This document shows, one piece after another, positions 16,653 through 24,387 of a stretch of DNA of 64,000 bases (position 1 is the first letter of the stretch; every line of letters begins with the position of its first letter). Under the pieces are notes generated by a model. That model saw nothing but the letters and a program-made list of their open reading frames with translations, made no database searches and was not told the origin of the DNA. The position numbers and the translations under genes were made by a program. The stretch is from contig NZ_CP004078.1 in the NCBI RefSeq assembly GCF_000612505.1, positions 1,352,001-1,416,000 on the forward strand. Reading direction: 5' to 3'. Source of the stretch: Paenibacillus sabinae T27 (GTDB lineage Bacteria; Bacillota; Bacilli; Paenibacillales; Paenibacillaceae).

Positions 16653-17327
16653 ATGAAGAAACTTATTTTCCTACTATTGATAACAGTTATGTTCGCCACT
16701 CCGGTATACGCCTATAAATACAACGAACCTCATACATTCAAAAATCAGATTGAATCTGCCAAACAAAAAACCGTTGCGATTACAGCCACAAGCTTTAAAG
16801 ATAACTGGGTGCGCTCTGGAACAGGTGCGTTCCTCAGTAACGGAATGATCTTAACAGCCAATCATGTGACCGAAGGAGCAGAAGATATCACCGTTGAGAC
16901 ATACGAAGGCAAGAGATATAACGCAGAAATCGTCAAAGAAGATGCACAGCATGACCTTACCTTAATACGCATTGCTGTGCCGCATGATGGATTTCGGATC
17001 GCATCAAGTAATTTAAACCGTGGAGACTCCATCATGACCATAGGCCAGCCTGCAGACTTAGAAGAGTGGAGCTTCAGCGAAGGTAAAGTTCTCGAACCTG
17101 AACAGCCTTGCCGGTTGAATGACCATTACTTCAAAATGGTGTACGCCGACAACCAAGTGTTACCCGGTAACAGTGGGGGCCCTTTGATCAACAGTAACGG
17201 CGAACTTGTCGGAATTGTGAGATACATGAATCCAGAGAACAGTTATAGCTTTTCAATTACGCTGGATGACATTAAAGAGTTTATTATGCCGATCAGTTAC
17301 CTGTACTTGGATGTGGCATACAATTGA
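16653..17327 (+). CDS. Secreted trypsin-like serine protease (phage cargo)
   Basis: ATG 16653 has AAGGAG at 16639. The first 20 residues form a signal peptide ending at a likely VYA cleavage site. The mature part is a small chymotrypsin/HtrA-type protease with the full triad: His in TANHV, Asp in QHDLTLI and Ser in PGNSGGPL. At 224 residues it has only the protease domain and no PDZ domain. Sitting beyond holin and terminator at the prophage edge, it is most likely a cargo gene expressed in lysogens or late in lysis. Its target is unknown; a host surface or exclusion function is possible. The enzyme class is certain. Confidence 0.85.
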   Translation: MKKLIFLLLITVMFATPVYAYKYNEPHTFKNQIESAKQKTVAITATSFKDNWVRSGTGAFLSNGMILTANHVTEGAEDITVETYEGKRYNAEIVKEDAQHDLTLIRIAVPHDGFRIASSNLNRGDSIMTIGQPADLEEWSFSEGKVLEPEQPCRLNDHYFKMVYADNQVLPGNSGGPLINSNGELVGIVRYMNPENSYSFSITLDDIKEFIMPISYLYLDVAYN

Positions 17328-17329
17328 TG

Positions 17330-17350
17330 TTATCCACATCTGTTGATAAA
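17330..17350. promoter_or_regulatory. Inverted pair of DnaA-box-like sites
   Basis: TTATCCACA at 17330-17338 is a perfect DnaA-box consensus on the plus strand. TGTTGATAA at 17342-17350 is its inverted partner with one mismatch. The pair lies directly after the protease stop codon. Confidence 0.45.
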
Positions 17351-17379
17351 AATGTTACCCGGGTAACATTTGGGTAACA
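17350..17379. repeat. 22-bp perfect palindrome with third half-site
   Basis: AAATGTTACCC at 17350-17360 is followed immediately by its exact reverse complement to 17371, with a CCCGGG centre. GGGTAACA at 17372-17379 adds a third half-site in the reverse orientation. This looks like a protein-binding array (repressor or replication initiator). There is no T-run, so it is not a terminator. Confidence 0.65.
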
Positions 17380-17408
17380 AAATACAATGATACAAGCAGC
17401 ATTACACC

Positions 17409-17505
17409 AAAAGATGTTACAGTAAATAAGTAAGTTAGTCGCGAGAAAAAGCCGCAGTATCGGCAATTTTTCAAACTGTATTGATATAGAGCAAAAGATG
17501 TTACA
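17409..17505 (+). repeat. 13-bp direct repeats sharing the palindrome half-site
   Basis: AAAAGATGTTACA occurs identically at 17409-17421 and 17493-17505, 84 bases apart. Both contain the TGTTAC core found in the nearby palindrome, making five cores within about 155 bases. Confidence 0.6.
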
Positions 17506-17531
17506 AATAGTCACGGTAATAAAGCATTTTA

Positions 17532-17570
17532 CCCACACTTTGGCGTTTTAGGCCGAAGTGTGGGTTTTTT
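17532..17570 (+). terminator. Strong terminator between prophage edge and pilus locus
   Basis: CCCACACTT at 17532-17540 pairs with AAGTGTGGG at 17556-17564, with an inner GGC/GCC extension, and is followed by six T. It ends only 20 bases before the ribosome site of the cpaB-like gene, leaving no room for a promoter in between. Confidence 0.85.
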
Positions 17571-17605
17571 ATTCGCTAAAATCATCTTGCAAAGGGGGAA
17601 TCGGC

Positions 17606-18349
17606 TTGTCGGCGCAGCGCGGTCATTTATTGAAGCGCAATTATATTTTTGCAGTTCTGATTTTGATTGTCGGTTTCGGCGGTCTGCTGGGCTATGATCT
17701 TTACTTTAAGCCCTACGTGCTGTCCCAAACGGTAGTGAAGATTAAGGTGGACGGAGACGGTGTGCTTCCCAAGAATCACGAGCTGCAGGCGGGAGAGCTG
17801 TATCTCGATTCCGTCCAGACAAAGGATGTACCGAGCGGTGCAGTCACTAAGCTGAACCAGGCGGAACGCAAAATTACGAAAGTGAACCTGACGAACGGCA
17901 GTATTTTGACAGAGGCGCTGGTTGATTTGAATGATTTGGAGCCGAGGGCGAACGAGGGGATTTTTTCGGTGCCGAAGGAAGCGGTCTATGCGATCAACGG
18001 ATCTCTAAGGAGCAGAGACAAAGTTGACATTTATCTTGTGCGCGAGGAAAAGGAGGAAGCGAGAGCGGCGGGACGCTCCGGCATAGCGGCAGGCCCTTCA
18101 CAGGAAGCCCCGGCTGGAGGGCAGGCGGTTGTGCCCGAAGAGGCTTTTTTAACCAAAGTGACTGTAAATTATGTCCGCACGGAAGATAACAACGACGTTC
18201 GCGATACAGAGGTTGGCAACGATAATAACCGGGTTACCTCGACCGGCAAGGTGGCCGTCCCGGAGCTGAAGCTGAAGAAGAGTGACGGTGAACGGCTGAA
18301 GCAATATTTGGAGCACGGCTTCAAGCTGTGGATTGTACGGGTGGAATAG
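17606..18349 (+). CDS. CpaB-like Flp/Tad pilus assembly protein (SAF domain)
   Basis: TTG 17606 is selected because AAAGGGGGAA lies six bases upstream; an upstream in-frame ATG at 17558 is inside the terminator. The 247-residue protein has an N-terminal membrane anchor (about 10 to 32) and then an SAF-type domain with the pattern of a beta-clip (LQAGELYLDSVQTKDVPSGAV, given here in parts: ELYLDSVQTKDVP and GSILTEALVD). A Gly/Ala-rich linker and a beta C-terminal part follow. CpaB/RcpC proteins work at the cell surface in Tad pilus biogenesis. The four following genes confirm the context. Confidence 0.7.
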   Translation: MSAQRGHLLKRNYIFAVLILIVGFGGLLGYDLYFKPYVLSQTVVKIKVDGDGVLPKNHELQAGELYLDSVQTKDVPSGAVTKLNQAERKITKVNLTNGSILTEALVDLNDLEPRANEGIFSVPKEAVYAINGSLRSRDKVDIYLVREEKEEARAAGRSGIAAGPSQEAPAGGQAVVPEEAFLTKVTVNYVRTEDNNDVRDTEVGNDNNRVTSTGKVAVPELKLKKSDGERLKQYLEHGFKLWIVRVE

Positions 18350-18362
18350 GAGGAACAGTTTC

Positions 18363-19427
18363 ATGAAAATATTCAGTCTTGGCCTGGACCAGCTGACGAT
18401 TAACGATATCCGCCAGGCCGGTTATACCGTTGTTATGCAAAGTACGCTTCCCGATCCGCAGCAGGCGTCAGGGCATATGCTGATTGTAACCAGCGGACAT
18501 GCCGAAATCTCCGAACTAAGGGAGCTTCGCGAAAAATTTCCGGATACGCTCATTCTGTATTTTTACATGGAACGGGGGGTACGCGGGTACTACGGCATTC
18601 ATCTGACCTGCGAGGAGCTGGGAATTCATTTCCTGCCGCCGCGCTCGACTTCTTCAGCGATTATCGAGAAGATCAGGCTGGTCCTGATGGAGGACGGCGA
18701 TGAACGAAGTAATGTGCTGGGAGTGCTTGGCTCCGGTCCGGGAATCGGCTGCACGAGTGTGGCTGGTCTGCTGGCGGGACGAATAGCGGCGGCGGGCAAA
18801 CGGGTGATTATGCTCGGAATGAACGTATATGATCCGGGCTATGACCGTAAAACGACGACCAGCCTGGACCGGATTCGGCCGAAGCTGACAGGCAGCAGAC
18901 TGTATGATGAGGATTTTGCCCAACTGATTGTGCAGGACGGATACCGCTATTTGCCGGGAAACCGAGATTACCTGAGCGCCCAGGATTATCAGGAGAGCGA
19001 AATGGAGTATTTGCTGGAACGGGCCTCGGACAATGCAGATATCGTCATCGCCGATCTTGGCTCGGTACCGGAGAGCGCAGCGTGGTATACCGGAATGAGA
19101 AAATCCGCGCTGCGCCTGCTCGTTACCCATCCGAAGCATGAACACCGGCTTGAAGCGCTTATGGATTTGGCCGGGCATATGGACCTTGCGCCGCATGATT
19201 TCAAGCTCGTCATGAACCGCAGCGGACAGGAGGAAACGGTATCCCCAAAAAGCTTGGCCCTTCGGTTCGGCACCGAGATTTTTCTGGATATTCCGTACTA
19301 CCCGATGGCCTCCGGCAGGCTGCCGCTCGGCAAGAAAGAGCTCGCCCAGGCGGATGAAAAAGTCCGCGCGCTGCTGGCTGCTTTCGGCTATTCGCCCGAG
19401 ATCAAAAAGAAAGGGATGTTCATATGA
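18363..19427 (+). CDS. CpaE-like MinD-family protein with degenerate P-loop
   Basis: ATG 18363 has AGGAGG at 18348. The 354-residue protein has an N-terminal receiver-like region (residues 1 to about 110) and a C-terminal ParA/MinD-type domain, the architecture of CpaE/TadZ, which positions Tad pilus machinery. The P-loop at 123 to 132 reads GSGPGIGCTS. The signature lysine and the Walker A lysine of the family (KGGxGKT) are both absent and Cys replaces the second one. The downstream DIVIADLGS switch segment is kept. ATP binding may therefore be altered or lost. Its stop overlaps the start of the ATPase gene (ATGA). Confidence 0.7.
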   Translation: MKIFSLGLDQLTINDIRQAGYTVVMQSTLPDPQQASGHMLIVTSGHAEISELRELREKFPDTLILYFYMERGVRGYYGIHLTCEELGIHFLPPRSTSSAIIEKIRLVLMEDGDERSNVLGVLGSGPGIGCTSVAGLLAGRIAAAGKRVIMLGMNVYDPGYDRKTTTSLDRIRPKLTGSRLYDEDFAQLIVQDGYRYLPGNRDYLSAQDYQESEMEYLLERASDNADIVIADLGSVPESAAWYTGMRKSALRLLVTHPKHEHRLEALMDLAGHMDLAPHDFKLVMNRSGQEETVSPKSLALRFGTEIFLDIPYYPMASGRLPLGKKELAQADEKVRALLAAFGYSPEIKKKGMFI

Positions 19428-20890
19428 GTGACGCGGCGGACTTCGGACGATCCGTTCCTTCGGCGGCATCTCCATTCTCGCTTAAACAGAGCGTGCTCCG
19501 CGGCAGCACACCGGGCAAAGAAGACTTCCCCACCTTCCTGCAAAAGATGAAAAGGGAGATGAATGCCGGACTGGAACGGGAGGATGACGCGTATTTCGAG
19601 CTTAACGCCAAGGCGCTGACAGGCGACCCGCAGGCGGTCAGTTTTTTCATGAATGAAATTGAAAAATACTTGCGGAAGACGCCTTTTACCGGCAGCGTTC
19701 CCGAAGCTTACGACACGGCGGCCGAAGCGCTGTTTCATGAATGGAAGGGGTTCGGCCCGGCATACCGCTGGTTCACGGATCGGGCGTACAGCGAATCGAC
19801 GGGGCTGCAGATTATCGGGCGGCAAATTTTCTATAACGTAAAAGGTAAGTTTGTGCCTTACCCGTATGAGATGCCGTCGCTGGACCGGGTCGAGCAGTTG
19901 AAGCGTTCACTGCTGAAGAGCGATCCGAACAAGAAGCTAAACAAGGATAATCCGTCGGTCGAGTTCAAAATGGATGATCCCCTTTGGCCCGGCAGGTTTA
20001 TCCGGCTCGCCATTTGGGTTTCCCCGCGTGTATGGGAAGGCTTTACGACGATCTCCATGCGGCGGCAGGTGGTCGAATTTCTCGATCTCGACGATCAGGC
20101 GGGCACGGAATGCATTCCGGCGGAGGCCGTAACGATGATTCGCGCACTGGCGATGACTTTTCGCAACACGATTATTGCCGGCTCTGTCGGCTCGGGCAAA
20201 ACAACCTTTGCCAATACGATTGTCGGCGAGCAGCTGCTTGGTTCTACCTCCTGCATGGGTGTAGTGATGATTGAGAAGCATCCGGAGTCGACGCTGCCTT
20301 ACCAGATCAAAGGACACCGGATCATTCCGATCCAGGCCGCCAATGAGGAACTGATGGAAGTGGGAATCGAATCACTGCGGCATGACCCTAACCTGCTGTA
20401 CATGACGGAAATGCGGTACAACGAATGGGAGTTTTACCTGTGGAGCGGGGAAAAGGGCTATGACGGCATCACGGGAACCTTCCACACCGTCGACTCGGAG
20501 GACATCCCTTATCAGGGGGCTTTTGCCGTCTCGACACGCATTGGCGGAAGTTTGAAGGGACACCTCGTTTCCGCGCTGAAGGCATGCGAGCTCGTGTTTA
20601 TTCTCGAAAGCGCGGGAGAAGGCCGGAAGCGGCTGGCCAGTATTTCCGAAGTGTTTTACGACGAGGCCAAGGGTTCGGTGTTCGCGAATGATCTGATGCG
20701 CTGGGACCGGGAGAAACAAAGCTGGACCTATAACGCCGGAATCACCGAGGGGCTTTTTCAAAAAATGCGAAAGAGAAATGCGGAAGCAGCCGGGACGCTG
20801 CTGGATTCGTTAAAAAGATTGGCCGGCGAGAAACCGCTGTCTACCCCTTTAAGGGAAAGCCTGAAATCGAGAATCGTAATGAACGAATAA
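19424..20890 (+). CDS. TadA/CpaF-type pilus assembly ATPase
   Basis: The start overlaps the previous stop by four bases. The 488-residue protein has the CpaF secretion-ATPase layout: a helical N-terminal region, then an RL-type segment, Walker A GSVGSGKTT near residue 255, and a TEMR motif near 325 where VirB11/CpaF enzymes have the acidic catalytic segment. GYDGITGTFHT near 350 matches the conserved His-box. Such ATPases drive assembly of Tad pili from the cytoplasmic membrane. Unlike the neighbouring CpaE-like protein, its ATP site is intact. Confidence 0.85.
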   Translation: MSDAADFGRSVPSAASPFSLKQSVLRGSTPGKEDFPTFLQKMKREMNAGLEREDDAYFELNAKALTGDPQAVSFFMNEIEKYLRKTPFTGSVPEAYDTAAEALFHEWKGFGPAYRWFTDRAYSESTGLQIIGRQIFYNVKGKFVPYPYEMPSLDRVEQLKRSLLKSDPNKKLNKDNPSVEFKMDDPLWPGRFIRLAIWVSPRVWEGFTTISMRRQVVEFLDLDDQAGTECIPAEAVTMIRALAMTFRNTIIAGSVGSGKTTFANTIVGEQLLGSTSCMGVVMIEKHPESTLPYQIKGHRIIPIQAANEELMEVGIESLRHDPNLLYMTEMRYNEWEFYLWSGEKGYDGITGTFHTVDSEDIPYQGAFAVSTRIGGSLKGHLVSALKACELVFILESAGEGRKRLASISEVFYDEAKGSVFANDLMRWDREKQSWTYNAGITEGLFQKMRKRNAEAAGTLLDSLKRLAGEKPLSTPLRESLKSRIVMNE

Positions 20891-20904
20891 GGGGGTGAGA
20901 AAAA

Positions 20905-21954
20905 GTGAATGGAGTGTTTTACCTGATGCGGTTTGCGCTGCACCTGCTGATCGTTTGGGGAATTTGCCTGCTGGTCAAACCGCTTATGGAGCAGGGAGTC
21001 CGGCATTTTGCGGCCCAGGTCAATGGCCATTTTATTCGCAGAAAGAAAGTGCTCAGGCTTAAAGCGGGCGGTATTCCCCGGTATGTTCCGTTTTACAGCC
21101 ATTTGGACAATCTGCTGTACATCGCGAGGCGCAATTACGAGCCGGGAACGACGGTGCTGCGGTTTATGGTGCAATCGGGTCTTTTGGCCGCCGCTGTGTT
21201 CTTGTCTGGTCTCCTTACGCTGCGCGAGCTTCCGGGGCATTTGGCTTTTCATAATCCATTTTTGGAGGGGGTGTCATTTGACAGCGGACGTCCTTTGCAG
21301 GATGGGTGGCGCCTGCCTCTGTTCCTGGCGGTTCTTGCCGGAATGCTTCCCTATCTACGGCTTCGGTATGCGTATGCGCATAAAAAAGTGAAAGGCAGCT
21401 ACCATCTGCTCGATGCGGTCAAAATTGCCGCAAAGTTTACGCATTTACCTGTCGATTCGCTGCTTGGCCGAACGGCCGATTATTTGGATGAAGATAATGT
21501 TCTTGTAACACCATTAAAAATACTATCAGCTTCTTTCGCCAATTACAGCAGTGAGCATGAGCTTGCCGCGGAGACGCAGCGTTTTGCCAAGGCGGTTGGC
21601 ACCACGTTTGCCGTCGAGTTCGTTTCGGATCTTTTGTACTGCGAGAAGGAGGGAGGCTCCTATCTGAAAAATTCCCTGATGATGCTGAACCGCTCAATGG
21701 AGCAGCAGCGGGAGACGATTCTTGCGGTCAAGGCCAACAGCCGGGATGCGATCAGTCTGGGACTTTACGGCAATCTGGTCGTGCTGTTCTTTTCCATCGG
21801 AACGTTCATTTATATGCTGAAGCCCGGCGTCTACTTTCGGCTGCAATTTGAAACCCGAGCCGGTCTGGCTTTTCTGATGGTGATTGTCTCGGGATTGTTC
21901 GTGTCTTTTGTCATCGGCAGTGTGCTGGCCAAGCCGAAACTCGATTACCACTGA
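20905..21954 (+). CDS. TadB-like pilus inner-membrane platform protein
   Basis: GTG 20905 follows GGGGGTGAG. The 349-residue protein has an N-terminal membrane span, a second span near 95 to 110, a cytoplasmic helical region with T2SF-type features (LLDAVKIAAKFTHLP) and two C-terminal spans. This is the topology of TadB platform proteins, which work with the ATPase to extract pilin from the membrane. The gene order ATPase-TadB-TadC is conserved in Tad loci. Sequence similarity is weak by eye, so the assignment relies on topology and order. Confidence 0.7.
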   Translation: MNGVFYLMRFALHLLIVWGICLLVKPLMEQGVRHFAAQVNGHFIRRKKVLRLKAGGIPRYVPFYSHLDNLLYIARRNYEPGTTVLRFMVQSGLLAAAVFLSGLLTLRELPGHLAFHNPFLEGVSFDSGRPLQDGWRLPLFLAVLAGMLPYLRLRYAYAHKKVKGSYHLLDAVKIAAKFTHLPVDSLLGRTADYLDEDNVLVTPLKILSASFANYSSEHELAAETQRFAKAVGTTFAVEFVSDLLYCEKEGGSYLKNSLMMLNRSMEQQRETILAVKANSRDAISLGLYGNLVVLFFSIGTFIYMLKPGVYFRLQFETRAGLAFLMVIVSGLFVSFVIGSVLAKPKLDYH

Positions 21955-21964
21955 GGAGATCTGT

Positions 21965-22834
21965 ATGGACAGAATATTTTTGCTTATTGCCGTCCTTGGC
22001 ATCGTCTATCTCGCTCTCGTTGTGTTCGTCGGCGCCACGGGGAAGCGGGAGCGGTATATGCAGCGTTTGCAGCAGCGGTGGAACGGACTCGGAGAGCGCT
22101 TGGAGAACGGCAGGCTCCAGCAGGTCCTTTATGCCGCAGGCTTAACGGTATCTGCCCGGAAGGTTACGCTGTTTCGCTATTTGGCGGCCTTTCTCTATCT
22201 GCTCGTAAAAATAGTAGGCGATTATATCCGTGGTCTGCCGTTTAATGCATACGATTTGCTGATTGCTGCGCTCATTCTTGGCCTTACGAGTCCTGCCCGC
22301 TATCTTCCGTTCGGCTGGCTGCTTTCCTGGCTGAATCAAAGAGCCGCTGTTCAAAAGGACAGCGAATTGATTTCGTTCCTCCGACTGTATGAGAACAACA
22401 GGCTGCGGAGAAGGGGGTATGTGCAGTTCGGCGCTTTCTGCGCCGGGGCTGCAGGACATTTTGTCCATATCCGTCATGATTTGTACGAACTGTCGGAACG
22501 GGCGGTGGATGAGGGGGCGGAGCGGGCCATCGAGTGGTTCTGCGAACGGTTTCCGGAGGATCATGCTTTTATAGGCGATATCCGGTCGATTTTGCTGGCT
22601 ACCGAGGGGATGGACGATGATGCGGAGGCCGCCGCTTATTTGCGGGAACAAGGCAGAATGATCGCCAAAATTTCCAGCGACCAATATCTGCGCAAGTGGT
22701 CTTTGATTGGGGATATTGCATCGATTATTAATGTGATTCCGTCGATTGCCACCTTTTTGATGATCGTAACGATGGCCATGCAGTACATTATGCTGATCAA
22801 GGGGAATTTTAATGATATTCGCCTGTTTCAGTAA
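21965..22834 (+). CDS. TadC-like pilus inner-membrane platform protein
   Basis: ATG 21965, ten bases after the tadB-like stop and behind GAGGAGA, is preferred over an upstream in-frame codon inside the preceding gene. The 289-residue product has an N-terminal span, two central spans (about 65 to 120) and a C-terminal pair, separated by an acidic cytoplasmic region (RSILLATEGMDDDAEAAAYL). It pairs with TadB to form the platform under the ATPase. The call is made from position and topology. Confidence 0.65.
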   Translation: MDRIFLLIAVLGIVYLALVVFVGATGKRERYMQRLQQRWNGLGERLENGRLQQVLYAAGLTVSARKVTLFRYLAAFLYLLVKIVGDYIRGLPFNAYDLLIAALILGLTSPARYLPFGWLLSWLNQRAAVQKDSELISFLRLYENNRLRRRGYVQFGAFCAGAAGHFVHIRHDLYELSERAVDEGAERAIEWFCERFPEDHAFIGDIRSILLATEGMDDDAEAAAYLREQGRMIAKISSDQYLRKWSLIGDIASIINVIPSIATFLMIVTMAMQYIMLIKGNFNDIRLFQ

Positions 22835-22892
22835 AGATTTGTCATATTCAATCAATGTATAAAAAAATAAAATCAAAAGGGAGATTTTAACA

Positions 22893-23099
22893 ATGAAAAA
22901 AGATGCTATTTCTACGGGGCTGTTTATAGCCATCGGGTTTCTGTGTGTCGCTATCGTGATTGCCGTGCTGATTCCGGTCGTGCGGGATGTAATCGATGAT
23001 GCCGACGACAACCGTCCGGCTGTGCCGGCGGTCAGCATGACGCAGCCGCTTACCCCTGCCGATCCGGCGTCTGAAGTTTCGTTACGCTTGGGAGCCTAG
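22893..23099 (+). CDS. Small pilin-like protein A (68 aa)
   Basis: ATG 22893 has AGGGAGAT upstream. The 68-residue product starts MKKDAISTGLFIAIGF, followed by a long hydrophobic helix (about 8 to 29), an acidic turn (DVIDDADD) and a Pro-rich tail. This matches the size and shape of Flp-type pilins: short leader, hydrophobic helix, small head. A canonical prepilin peptidase site (Gly followed by Glu/Tyr) is not evident. The next gene is a paralog with the same first 16-residue pattern. Confidence 0.6.
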   Translation: MKKDAISTGLFIAIGFLCVAIVIAVLIPVVRDVIDDADDNRPAVPAVSMTQPLTPADPASEVSLRLGA

Positions 23100-23105
23100 C
23101 AGCTG

Positions 23106-23249
23106 ATGAAAAAAGATTCGATCTCTGTCGCCCTGTTCCTCGCCATCGGATTTATTATTGCCGGGATCTTCATCACGTCTGCCACGGGAATGATCGGCAG
23201 CAGCCAGGATGACATTATCGCTCATACGAAGCAGGTGGAGAGTTACTAG
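23106..23249 (+). CDS. Small pilin-like protein B (47 aa), paralog of A
   Basis: ATG 23106 begins six bases after the stop of pilin-like A. The product starts MKKDSISVALFLAIGF, matching A at 11 of the first 16 positions, continues as a hydrophobic helix to about residue 30 and ends in a short acidic/polar tail (GSSQDDIIAHTKQVESY). The two are clearly tandem duplicates. This one is likely a minor or alternative pilin subunit. It would be missed by annotators using a 60-codon limit. Confidence 0.65.
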   Translation: MKKDSISVALFLAIGFIIAGIFITSATGMIGSSQDDIIAHTKQVESY

Positions 23250-23331
23250 TTTCCGGGTGATTTCTTTTGCCAGACGAATCTGGGGTAACTGTTTATCCGT
23301 CGGCCCTTGGAAAGGAGCGCAAGCGTAGACC

Positions 23332-23712
23332 ATGAAAGCGACGGTCCTCCGGGCTTTGTTTATGTGGCTGGTTTTGTTTATTATTTTGCAGCCGATCTTT
23401 ACTTATATCGATTATTTGCTGGATTTGCAGGTTAAGGCCAACACCTCTTACATCACACAAAAAGCCGCAACCGAGGGAATGGTTACTGCCGGCATGCGGA
23501 GCGAAGTCGTGAACAATCTGAAAGCCTTGGGTTTCTCGGAAGCATCTATTGAAATTACGAGCAGTACGGAGACGGTTCAGGATCGAAATACGAGACTCGA
23601 CGTCTATGTCAAAGCACCGCGAATATCCATGTTTCCGTACAATTTTTCGGGCGAGACGCAATCTTCCTATTATTACGGCCATGGCTCCATTATGAGCGAA
23701 TATCTCGATTAA
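23332..23712 (+). CDS. Pseudopilin-like Tad protein 1 (126 aa)
   Basis: ATG 23332 follows GGAAAGGAGCG at a somewhat long distance. The 126-residue protein has an N-terminal hydrophobic helix (about 7 to 30) and a soluble alpha/beta head with a C-terminal Tyr-rich segment (QSSYYYGHG). It resembles membrane-anchored TadE-type minor pilins in size and layout. Its neighbour shows the same topology. No cysteine or catalytic residues are seen. Confidence 0.55.
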   Translation: MKATVLRALFMWLVLFIILQPIFTYIDYLLDLQVKANTSYITQKAATEGMVTAGMRSEVVNNLKALGFSEASIEITSSTETVQDRNTRLDVYVKAPRISMFPYNFSGETQSSYYYGHGSIMSEYLD

Positions 23713-23721
23713 GGTGAATGT

Positions 23722-24219
23722 ATGGATTACATTATCAAGCTGGCTTTCGTGCTGCTGATCTTTATTTATGCCTGGTTTTTTCAGGCGCAGAATCAGGAAT
23801 GGGACATCGACCGGGAGCTGCTCAAACATTCAATCAACATGGCTGTCCACGATGCCGCCCAGAAAATGAACGAGTCGGAACGCGCGAGAGGAAGGCTGGT
23901 CTTCGATCGGGCTTCGGCGGAAGCAAGCTTTAGAGAAACGCTGAAAGCCAATCTTGGCTTGGATGACAGCCTTACACCCCGCACCGGCAGCCGACTGCAC
24001 TCTAAAGTGGAGGTCGTGGATTTTGCAGTGATCGATGAATCATCGGGCGTAACCTTCCCGTTTCTCTATGAGGACAGCCGGTACGGAATCACAAAATTTT
24101 TGCAAGGACCATCCGTGATTGCTGTTATTAAAACAAGGCATCCGGTTCTGATCGCAAGGGCCAAAACGCAGGAAGACATACAGGTGCCGGCGATTCAGGA
24201 GTACAAATTCAACAAATAG
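23722..24219 (+). CDS. Pseudopilin-like Tad protein 2 (165 aa)
   Basis: ATG 23722 lies nine bases after the previous stop, behind AAGGTGAATG. The 165-residue product has one N-terminal hydrophobic helix (about 4 to 22), a long amphipathic helix (HSINMAVHDAAQKMNE) and a beta-rich head. A TadF- or TadE-like minor pilin is likely. It ends the compact pilus-assembly gene group; a structured 168-base gap follows. Confidence 0.55.
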   Translation: MDYIIKLAFVLLIFIYAWFFQAQNQEWDIDRELLKHSINMAVHDAAQKMNESERARGRLVFDRASAEASFRETLKANLGLDDSLTPRTGSRLHSKVEVVDFAVIDESSGVTFPFLYEDSRYGITKFLQGPSVIAVIKTRHPVLIARAKTQEDIQVPAIQEYKFNK

Positions 24220-24249
24220 CCGTTTTGACGGGAATACCGGTTTGAAGGA

Positions 24250-24357
24250 CAATGCGCGGCTTGGATTTTCAAATTCTTCGGTTTTCAGGCCGCTGCGCAT
24301 TGCCTTTCAGTTTATCGGCAAGGGACTTTTCCGAAGTAGAGAGCTTTTGCCGATAAA
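24250..24357 (+). promoter_or_regulatory. Two tandem strong hairpins in pilus locus gap
   Basis: Hairpin 1 has CAATGCGC at 24250-24257 pairing with GCGCATTG at 24295-24302. Hairpin 2 is a perfect 11-bp stem, TTTATCGGCAA at 24311-24321 with TTGCCGATAAA at 24347-24357. Neither ends in a good T-run. They may form a structured leader, a processing site or a riboregulator ahead of the secreted-protein genes. TTGCCG at the end of hairpin 2 could also serve as a -35 box with TATTTT 17 bases downstream. Confidence 0.5.
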
Positions 24358-24387
24358 TTATACAAATATTATTTTAAGGAGAGATCG

